Assembly (NCBI RefSeq): GCF_003061515.1
Contig: NZ_CP028924.1
Coordinates: 3,596,001-3,660,000, forward strand
From: Colwellia sp. Arc7-D
GTDB taxonomy: Bacteria; Pseudomonadota; Gammaproteobacteria; Enterobacterales; Alteromonadaceae
Direction: 5' to 3'
DNA: 64,000 nt
The notes beneath the pieces were generated by a model that ran no database searches, had not been told where the DNA came from, and saw nothing but the letters and a program-made list of their open reading frames with translations. Both the position numbers and the translations under genes were made by a program. This document shows, piece after piece, positions 57,643-64,000 of the stretch (within the stretch, counting starts at the first letter, position 1; each line of letters opens with the position of its first letter).

Positions 57643-57861
57643 ATGGAATTAAATCAGTGGGTAGATGAACTATTTGAAGTGTTTGATGAAGACAAGGATG
57701 GGGTTATCAATAGAAGTGAATTTGTCGAATTGATTGACTGCTTGTTACAGGATAAAGGTATTCGCATGTGTGAAACCATATTCAATCGCTTTGATAAAAA
57801 TCATGATAACTCGATTTCGAAAGATGAGTTACGTGAAATGGTTATCGACCTAGCATTGTAA
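57643..57861 (+). CDS. EF-hand calcium-binding protein
   Basis: 72 residues with two canonical EF-hand loops: DEDKDGVINRSEF (about 16-28) and DKNHDNSISKDEL (about 51-63), each with D-x-D/N-x-D-G/N-x-I-x-x-x-E/D spacing. No signal peptide, so it is probably a cytoplasmic Ca2+ sensor or buffer of calmodulin-like type. The ATG has AAGAGG upstream. It stands alone between two unrelated units. Confidence 0.85.
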   Translation: MELNQWVDELFEVFDEDKDGVINRSEFVELIDCLLQDKGIRMCETIFNRFDKNHDNSISKDELREMVIDLAL

Positions 57862-58234
57862 CTCTTATTTGCGCTTATACTTTACTCGCTTTTTATAAGC
57901 GCAAATTTTAATTAAAAGAGCATATAAAATAATAGTCAAATAAATTTATTTATTTGTGCCTTTTGTTTAGATAAAAAATTATCTGTCATACCTTTAGTTT
58001 TGAACTTGTGTAAATAAGTTCGATATTAACCTGCGTTTTACATCACATTTTTTTTGTTATTGCGATACTTTCTGTTCCCCCTTCGTTAAAAATCCCCCTT
58101 AGTTATTCATTTTATTAGCATAATATAAATTAAATTGTTATCAAAAGAGCCAAAGGTCAGACCACTAGTAATATGCGTTGTGGTTTGCTATGATGCTCAG
58201 CGTACACATGTACACTGAAATAGGATTATATAAC
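57862..58234. other. Intergenic region before the hemolysin III gene
   Basis: About 370 bp of AT-rich DNA. No gene or strong hairpin seen. AGGATTATATAAC immediately before 58235 is the ribosome site used to choose the start of the next gene. Confidence 0.45.
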
Positions 58235-58870
58235 GTGCAAACTCAAGAATATGGTTTAGCAGAAGAAATTATTAATGCAGTAAGTCATGGGCTAGCTGCA
58301 CTACTTAGTGTTGCTGGCTTAACACTTTTAGTTACTTTAGCTTGGATACAAGCTGACATAGTAAAAGTTGTCAGCTTTAGTATTTATGGTGTCAGTTTGG
58401 TGTTACTTTTTAGCGCCTCTACGCTATATCATGCGTTATTGCATGAAAAGGCAAAAAGTATATTTAAACTGCTCGATCATTGCGCTATTTACTTATTAAT
58501 TGCCGGCACATATACCCCACTAATGTTAGTTACATTAGCCGACGATATTGGCCCATCAGTATTAGCCATTATTTGGACTTTAGCCATATTGGGCATAGTT
58601 TTTAAGATTAAATTTGGTAATAAATATAAAAAGCTCTCGCTTTCAACTTATTTAGGGCTTGGCTTAATTTCACTAACGTTTATCGGTAAACTAAATGATA
58701 AACTCGCACCAGAAGGTATGTTTTTACTCGCCTTAGGTGGAATTATTTATGGGCTAGGAACTATTTTTTATGTGAGAAAAAACTCAAAGTTTAGCCACGC
58801 AATTTGGCACTTTTTTGTGTTTTCAGCCGCTGTTTGTCACTTTTTTATGATATTTTTCTACGTACTTTAA
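58235..58870 (+). CDS. Hemolysin III / TrhA family membrane protein
   Basis: 211 residues from a GTG at 58235, chosen because it has AGGA upstream and gives the usual short cytoplasmic start. An ATG at 58178 would add 19 residues. Seven helices; family residues include EEIINAVSHGLAALLSVAGL, SASTLYHAL, FKLLDHCAIYLLIAGTYTPLML and the last-helix histidine IWHFFVFSAAVCHFFMIFFYV. The H, S-H, D-H and H residues match the metal site of the PAQR/HlyIII fold. Function in bacteria is uncertain (membrane homeostasis). Confidence 0.88.
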   Translation: MQTQEYGLAEEIINAVSHGLAALLSVAGLTLLVTLAWIQADIVKVVSFSIYGVSLVLLFSASTLYHALLHEKAKSIFKLLDHCAIYLLIAGTYTPLMLVTLADDIGPSVLAIIWTLAILGIVFKIKFGNKYKKLSLSTYLGLGLISLTFIGKLNDKLAPEGMFLLALGGIIYGLGTIFYVRKNSKFSHAIWHFFVFSAAVCHFFMIFFYVL

Positions 58871-58908
58871 TAGCAGGTATTATAAATTTAAAACCTTAAA
58901 TTCAGCTC

Positions 58909-60078
58909 TTAAGTAATGTTGTGACTCATTGATAACAAATGACGTTCAAATAATAACAATGTGTTAGCAAAACTCTTTTGACCTAAGCCCAAGCGAAAAT
59001 AATTACCTGTTAAACCAAACAATTCGCTTGGCAACAAAAGCACACCACTTTGTTGAGTAAAATTAGAACACCAACGTTTCATTTCGGCAATATTCTTAAC
59101 TTCAACTAACGTTAATATTCCTGCTTTGGGTGGTTGCCAACTTAGCTTGTCTGAATGTCTCGTCATAAAAGCCGTAAACAACTTAATATTATCGAGTATA
59201 ATTTTGTTGTTAATAGCCAAAATTTCACGGTGACTTTTCAGTGCTAAACAAGCCAACTTTTCATCGACTTTAGAGCAACAAATAGCATTTACCGCTTTAA
59301 TCGCAATTAGGCTATCTAGTAGTTCATTATTCGATGTGATTGCCCAACCAATACGAATACCGGCTAAACCTAAACTTTTCGACATAACCCCAACTACAAT
59401 GCTATTTTGATAATCTAAATACCGATGCGCTAAAGCTAGACCATGATAATTACTCGCTTGAGAAACATCATCACTTAATAAGTAACATTGGTATTGTTGC
59501 GCTAATTGCAGTATTTGATCGGCCAGTTCAGTCGTTATAATACTGCCCGTTGGGTTGTGTGGAGAATTAACCACGATGAGTTTAGTTTTATCGTTCACCA
59601 CATGTTTGAAGTCGTTAATATTAACTTGCCAATTATTATCAGCACAAAGCGGTATTTCTCGAACCACAACCCCCATCGACTTTGCCATATCAACCAAAGA
59701 AGGGTAACTAGGCGTCATAACTACCAATTCATCTCCTGCATTTAACACGCTATGATAAATAGCTGACAATACTTCCTGTGCACCACAAAATGTTATAGCA
59801 CTCTCTGCTTTAATGACTTTACGATGGCAGTTTAATTCTTGATGAAAATCAACTATTTCTTGTCGTAATGCGACATCACCTTGCACAGGTGCATATTGGA
59901 GAAGAGTATCACCTATACTGGTCTCTAGCCCTTTTTGTGTAACCAAATCACTGGCACTCAACTGACATAGCTGTGCGAGTGTCAGTGCCTGAGCGGTCGA
60001 ATCACTTAAATTATATTTAATATAACCCGCTAGGCTCTGACTAAAAGCAATATGCTTGGGCAATGTGTATGTCGGCAT
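58909..60078 (-). CDS. ovoB: PLP-dependent 5-histidylcysteine sulfoxide lyase OvoB
   Basis: 389 residues of the fold-type I aminotransferase family. GAQEVLSAIYHSVLNAGDELVVMTPSYPS, VNSPHNPTG, the PLP aspartate in LLSDDVSQASNY and the Schiff-base lysine in VMSKSLGLAGIRIGW are present. General family membership is sure. The OvoB assignment rests on its place 40 bp after ovoA on the same strand, where the lyase that splits the OvoA sulfoxide product to 5-thiohistidine is expected. Last gene of the ovothiol unit. Confidence 0.82.
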   Translation of the reverse strand: MPTYTLPKHIAFSQSLAGYIKYNLSDSTAQALTLAQLCQLSASDLVTQKGLETSIGDTLLQYAPVQGDVALRQEIVDFHQELNCHRKVIKAESAITFCGAQEVLSAIYHSVLNAGDELVVMTPSYPSLVDMAKSMGVVVREIPLCADNNWQVNINDFKHVVNDKTKLIVVNSPHNPTGSIITTELADQILQLAQQYQCYLLSDDVSQASNYHGLALAHRYLDYQNSIVVGVMSKSLGLAGIRIGWAITSNNELLDSLIAIKAVNAICCSKVDEKLACLALKSHREILAINNKIILDNIKLFTAFMTRHSDKLSWQPPKAGILTLVEVKNIAEMKRWCSNFTQQSGVLLLPSELFGLTGNYFRLGLGQKSFANTLLLFERHLLSMSHNIT

Positions 60079-60118
60079 ATTTAACTAATTATACTTAAAA
60101 CGTAGATAAGCGTGATTA

Positions 60119-62226
60119 TCATAATGCTCGCCAAACACTGAGATGGCAATTACTTACGTTAAAGTTACGCGCAGAGTCTGTAATAACACGTGTTAAGTCA
60201 GTGACCAATATTTGTTCAAAATCGTCGCTGAGCTGGTTAGTTAAAGCATCAATACCTGATACGTTTTCGCCATTGATTTTAATTCCACTCAACCATTTAG
60301 ACTTTTCTGTTGTCTGTAATTGATAATTATAATCTGAAATAATGATCAGTAAACCTAAAGGGTTAAGACGACTTTTAGCATTCTCCAGCAAGCGTTTAGG
60401 ATCATAACTTTGCTCTAACGCATGCTGAATCAAAACAACATCATAGTGATTAAATTTATTTTTTAAATTACATCCATCGGCTTGATTAAAAAGTACGCGT
60501 TCACTACAAGCACCCTTGACTTTATCAGCCAAAAACACTTCATTAAACTGACAAATATCACCTTCAATAGTATCGGTATAACGCACACTACCGCCCGATT
60601 GTAATTGCACACCATATTGTATTGTTCTTGCAGAAAAATCCACGGCATCAATATGTTGAAAATGCTGACTAAGCTCAAATGCCACTCGGCCTACACTACA
60701 ACCTAGGTTCAGCAAACGTTTAGGTGCAATACTTTCAGTAGCTATTGCACTAACCACTTGTTTCGCTATTTGTTGCCCGTAGTTGTCAAAACCAAGTTTT
60801 TTGTCACCAAAATAACATTCAAGTTGCTGGCAAATATCTTTACTTGTTTCATATTTATTAACACTTAATTGCTCACTTTGGGGCTGTTTACTGGCTATAT
60901 ATCTGAAACCTGCATGTTGATAAAAATGTCGTCTAAATGCATAGCGCGATGAAGCTAATGTTTCATTGCCAGTAGATATCCAAGACCCCCTTTTATTAAA
61001 TTATGCTTACCATCAAAGGTTGGTGTTGAAAAGTCGTCATATAATGGGTGGACTTTGAAGCCAGAAAAACCATCTATTGCTGAATCGGTCCATTGCCAAA
61101 CATTACCTACCACATCAAAAAAGTTACCGTTTTGATGTTGGTTAACCGGACAAGAAGAAGCATAGTAAGCTAAATTGATATTGCCAGGCACTTTAGGCCA
61201 TTGATGCTGATCGCCCTGCACTTGCTCGCGCAAACAATACCATTGTGACTCAGTAGGTAAGCGGATAAAGTCATCACTGTATTTTTGTCGCCACTGGCAA
61301 AATGCTTTTGCTTCTAAACAGTTAACCTCTACCGGCCAATCTAATGGTAATGGCATTTCGCTCGTTAAATTACGTTGAGTGTATATGCCATTACTACATT
61401 GCCAAAACCTTGGCATAGTTGCCTGAGTGAAGGCTAACCATGCTTGCCCTTCTTCGCACCAAAACTCTTTCGATAAATAACCATCGGCATTAACAAACTC
61501 CATGTATTCATGATTCGACACTAAAAACTTAGCCGCACTAAACTCTTCAACGTCAACCAATTGATGGCCATACTCATTATCCCAACCGTAGGTATTGTCT
61601 TCGTGCTTTTTACCCAGAGATAAGCTTTGAGGTTTGACAGGTATTAATTCATTTTCCGGTGCAGCTGATGACTGCAAACATGGTTGCCATTGTGTTGTCG
61701 TTGTTAACCATTTCAAGGGCAGCATGCGCATGATCACAGAAGATGTTTCAAGATGAATACGCTCATGTTCACAACCCATTAAAATAATCCACGCTAAAGA
61801 ATCTTGGGTAATAGGTAAGCTTAACTCCATGGTGTCAATCAAGTTTAAAACGAGGTTATAGACTTTTTTGCGATAATCTCTTACTTCATTAACACTTGGC
61901 CAGTCGTAATGTTCACTGTTGAGGTCATCCCAGCTCATTTCATCAACACCAACGGCACAAATAGCTTCTATATGGTTATTCACTCGCTGTTGAATGAACT
62001 TGCCTAATATCAATTTATTAATATAAAAAGTAGCGGTATGCCCATAATAAAACACCAACGGATGCCTTAACGACTCAGGTCTTAAAAGATAAGCATCGTC
62101 ATTATTAATTAAGGAAAACAATGACTCGTAAGTCGACCACGTATTTTTAAAATATGCAGCTAACTCTACGCGTTTTTCCGTTATTGAATTGCCATCAAGT
62201 GTTGGCGTATTTAATTGATTTATCAT
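60119..62226 (-). CDS. ovoA: 5-histidylcysteine sulfoxide synthase / mercaptohistidine N-methyltransferase OvoA, split by a frameshift
   Basis: Two frames read together give one OvoA of about 702 residues. Part one (62226 to about 60985) has the DinB-like domain with YYGHTATFYINK and the iron ligands in CEHERIHLET (His154, His158, Glu160), the segment VGVDEMSWDDLN, and a formylglycine-enzyme-like sulfoxide synthase domain. It should end KGGSW but runs into KGGLGYLLAMKH and stops at 60955. Part two continues SWISTGNETLASSRYAFRRHF...AGFRY and then a SAM methyltransferase (LLNLGCSVGRVAFELS). The join is the G run at 60986-60990; one added G restores the frame. OvoA oxygenates histidine and cysteine and N-methylates the thiohistidine. 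Mutation or sequencing error cannot be told apart here. Confidence 0.9.
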
Positions 62227-62279
62227 GTAATATTCACTAAATTTTATAATAGTTTGATGTAGTATTTAAATCAGATACT

Positions 62280-63383
62280 TTACGTAACGATACTAGGCGT
62301 TTGAAACTGTATTAAATAATGCCGTTGCAATAACTGCCCTGCCGTATATCCGGTTGTATTTTCAATATTAAAACTTGTCGCGCTTAGCACTTTGTCTATG
62401 CTTCGACTAAACCAATCATTATTTTCAAATAATGAAATGGCGCCAAGGTTACTTGCCGTGTCATGTAATGAGCTCGGTAGTTGACCATAATCTTTATTTT
62501 GTTGTGAAATGCTCATGTTTACATCATCGAGTGCATCAATCACATTTAATAAAGCAAACACTACATTTAAGTAAGGATTGTAATGTTCGCTTGATGCACC
62601 TAACCTGTGTTCTATACGAGCTGTTTTATGCCAATTTCTCTGACTCAAAATGACATTATTTTTATCATCATATAATAATGGTTCAACACCCATTTCCTGA
62701 TTGTGTTTACCAATATCACGATAAAGCGCGATGCTACCTTGATGCCCACCAGAAATATCAACCGGTGAACAAAGCTCTTCTGCCAAGCCATATTTTGATT
62801 TAAGCACTAAGCGTTCAAAAGCCTCCTCTTCCGGCAAGTAAATTAAACTATTCGCTAAGCTTGTATGTAAAAAACATTGCTGTAAACATTCACCAAAATT
62901 ACCTGACACGAGTAAGTTATTTCCGAGTAAATCTTGCACGCTAACATTTATTTGAATTGCATTGGGTATATGCACTGAGCGATTATCGCCACTAAAAATA
63001 TTTTTGCATCCCAATGCTAATTTGCCTTGATCACCAGCCCAAACCACAGGTTTTATGAGTGTTTTGCTAATACCCTGTTCAGCAAATATTTTCGGTAAAA
63101 AATATATAGCACGATGCAGGTTTTGAGCTTCTTTTAATGGGCTTTGACCATTAAAAAGTGAAACATACTCCCATTGGTTACTCCAGAATTCGGCAACTAC
63201 CTCACCATCAATACCTAGCGATAATAGTTCTTTATTCACTCGTTTATAATCAACAGTTTTATTCGCTGGCTTTTGATAACACCCTTCTAATTCAAAATGA
63301 ATTAACGCACGAAATCCTCGCTGGTTAATATATTCCTGCAAACTTAAAATGATGGCTTCAGCAAGCCTATGTAAACTATTCAT
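62280..63383 (-). CDS. Divergent glutamine-synthetase-like ligase at the head of the ovothiol unit
   Basis: 367 residues from the ATG at 63383 (a TTG three codons earlier is possible). The order of glutamine synthetase motifs is recognisable: FELEG (Glu31, Glu33), AEFWSNQWE (Glu65, Glu72, spaced as in EVMPGQWE of class II enzymes), QINVSVQDLLGNNLL, FERLVLKSKYG (Arg191), LYRD (Arg222), ARIEHR (Glu258, Arg260) and NPYL (269-272). The roughly 100-residue N-terminal domain is missing, and the NGxGxH loop is changed to PNAIQIN. It probably joins an amine to a carboxylate with ATP. It lies 53 bp before ovoA on the same strand, so action on ovothiol, its precursor or cysteine/histidine is likely but unproven. 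Confidence 0.7.
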   Translation of the reverse strand: MNSLHRLAEAIILSLQEYINQRGFRALIHFELEGCYQKPANKTVDYKRVNKELLSLGIDGEVVAEFWSNQWEYVSLFNGQSPLKEAQNLHRAIYFLPKIFAEQGISKTLIKPVVWAGDQGKLALGCKNIFSGDNRSVHIPNAIQINVSVQDLLGNNLLVSGNFGECLQQCFLHTSLANSLIYLPEEEAFERLVLKSKYGLAEELCSPVDISGGHQGSIALYRDIGKHNQEMGVEPLLYDDKNNVILSQRNWHKTARIEHRLGASSEHYNPYLNVVFALLNVIDALDDVNMSISQQNKDYGQLPSSLHDTASNLGAISLFENNDWFSRSIDKVLSATSFNIENTTGYTAGQLLQRHYLIQFQTPSIVT

Positions 63384-63405
63384 AATGGACAAATGTCTAA
63401 ACTTT

Positions 63406-63420
63406 GATATTACGTATATC
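63406..63420. promoter_or_regulatory. Inverted repeat in front of the ovothiol unit
   Basis: GATAT-TACGT-ATATC, a symmetric 5-5-5 sequence 23 bp upstream of the first gene. It lies where an operator would sit, but I know no matching regulator. Confidence 0.3.
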
Positions 63421-63511
63421 CTGAAAAATTAATCTTCTCGTGATTTTTAGAGTAAAATTGAAAGATAAATTTTATTAATAAAAGGTTATACGTAACAAGG
63501 ATGATTTTGGA

Positions 63512-64000
63512 TTAAAAAACATTAACTTGATTTTTACCTAAGTGTTTTGCTTGATAAAGTGCTTTATCTGCGTTGATATATAATTGATTTACATCTTTGC
63601 ATTGAAGTGAAACTTCGGCGATACCGATACTTACTGTTACCTGATCTGAATGATCTTCAACCATAGTAGATGCTGCTGTTAGGGCTAAGAATCGTTGTGC
63701 AATTTTAGTGCTGTCAACAATATTAGTTCTGGGTAAAATACATAAAAATTCTTCACCGCCTATACGCCCGAAGATATCATCTTGACGAAAAACATCTCGC
63801 CCCACTTGAGCAACTTTTTTTATAACGTTATCTCCAATGGGGTGACCATAACTGTCATTTATTTTTTTAAAATCGTCAATATCGATCAGCACTATGGTCA
63901 ATGCTATTTTGTCAGGACAACCGCCTTCTAGTGCTTTTTGTAGATATTCAAAAATGTATCGTCGATTAAACAGCCCCGTTAAAGGATCTTTTATAGACAG
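63512..64000 (-). CDS. Diguanylate cyclase (GGDEF domain), 3' part only
   Basis: 163 codons of a gene entering from the right edge. It starts in the window with KDPLTGLFNRRY, the usual beginning of a GGDEF domain, and has IDIDDFKKINDSYGH, the active site RIGGEEFL, the product-inhibition site RQDD exactly five residues before it, and the terminal ALYQAKHLGKNQV. It therefore should make cyclic di-GMP and be product-inhibited. The sensor part is outside. It is 119 bp upstream of the ovothiol unit, in the same direction. Confidence 0.92.
   Translation of the reverse strand: MSIKDPLTGLFNRRYIFEYLQKALEGGCPDKIALTIVLIDIDDFKKINDSYGHPIGDNVIKKVAQVGRDVFRQDDIFGRIGGEEFLCILPRTNIVDSTKIAQRFLALTAASTMVEDHSDQVTVSIGIAEVSLQCKDVNQLYINADKALYQAKHLGKNQVNVF

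Noticed and set aside
60119..60757. A separate methyltransferase gene starting at the GTG at 60757
   Set aside because: The same frame is open upstream to the conserved SWISTGNE...AGFRY segment of OvoA, so it is the 3' part of ovoA and not an independent gene.
60955..62226. Reading the first half of ovoA as an EgtB-type ergothioneine enzyme
   Set aside because: The LRHPLVFYYGH, VGVDEMSWDDLN and LPITQDS segments and the fused C-terminal methyltransferase are OvoA features; EgtB has no such C-terminal domain and no egtD is nearby.
1..64000. tRNA, rRNA, CRISPR arrays, insertion sequences, prophage or integron sites
   Set aside because: I looked for cloverleaf ends, regularly spaced repeats, transposase or integrase motifs and attC-like sites on both strands and found none that held up.

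Overview
The window reads as chromosomal DNA of a marine gammaproteobacterium of the Alteromonadales, most like Colwellia or Thalassotalea. The basis is the low GC content, the Vibrio/Colwellia-type sodium motor genes pomA-pomB, the proteins' general resemblance to that group, and gene orders such as rpsP-rimM-trmD-rplS, nrdR-ribD-ribE-ribB and xseB-ispA-dxs. No rRNA, tRNA, CRISPR array, prophage or intact insertion sequence was found. This is mostly core genome with a few accessory islands.

Left part (1-10 kb): the 5' end of msrP (periplasmic methionine sulfoxide reductase), a membrane-anchored glutaredoxin, a DUF2058 protein, a three-gene molybdenum hydroxylase unit (Tat-exported large subunit, 2Fe-2S subunit, MocA-like cofactor transferase), a penicillin-acylase-family hydrolase with a MAPEG protein, and pheA. 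A phenylalanine-rich leader peptide and a terminator precede pheA and form a recognisable attenuator.

10-31 kb: an RND efflux pump with its adaptor, two envelope proteins, aroF-tyrA behind a TyrR-box-like site, acs, a PEP-CTERM protein, the rpsP-rimM-trmD-rplS operon, a DMT transporter, ffh, ypjD (broken by one base) and a CNNM/CorC protein. A gene-poor stretch of about 0.9 kb follows and carries three DnaA-box-like 9-mers.

31-53 kb: a transglycosylase-like lipoprotein, a possible small RNA with its own terminator, gshA, an NhaC antiporter with a pseudouridine synthase, an NSS transporter, yajQ, vanZ-like, panE, thiI, pomAB, xseB-ispA-dxs, nrdR-ribD-ribE-ribB (the RibA-like half of RibB looks degenerate) and glyA.

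53-64 kb: an alpha/beta hydrolase, a NatAB-type ABC exporter, and an ECF sigma factor with a membrane protein form one minus-strand unit. Then come an EF-hand protein, a hemolysin III protein, an ovothiol locus and a GGDEF protein cut by the right edge. The ovothiol locus is transcribed as glutamine-synthetase-like ligase, ovoA, ovoB. ovoA is split by a one-base deletion in a G run exactly inside its conserved KGGSW motif. The divergent glutamine-synthetase-like gene at the head of the unit is the best candidate for an undescribed function: a possible ATP-dependent conjugation step added to ovothiol biosynthesis.
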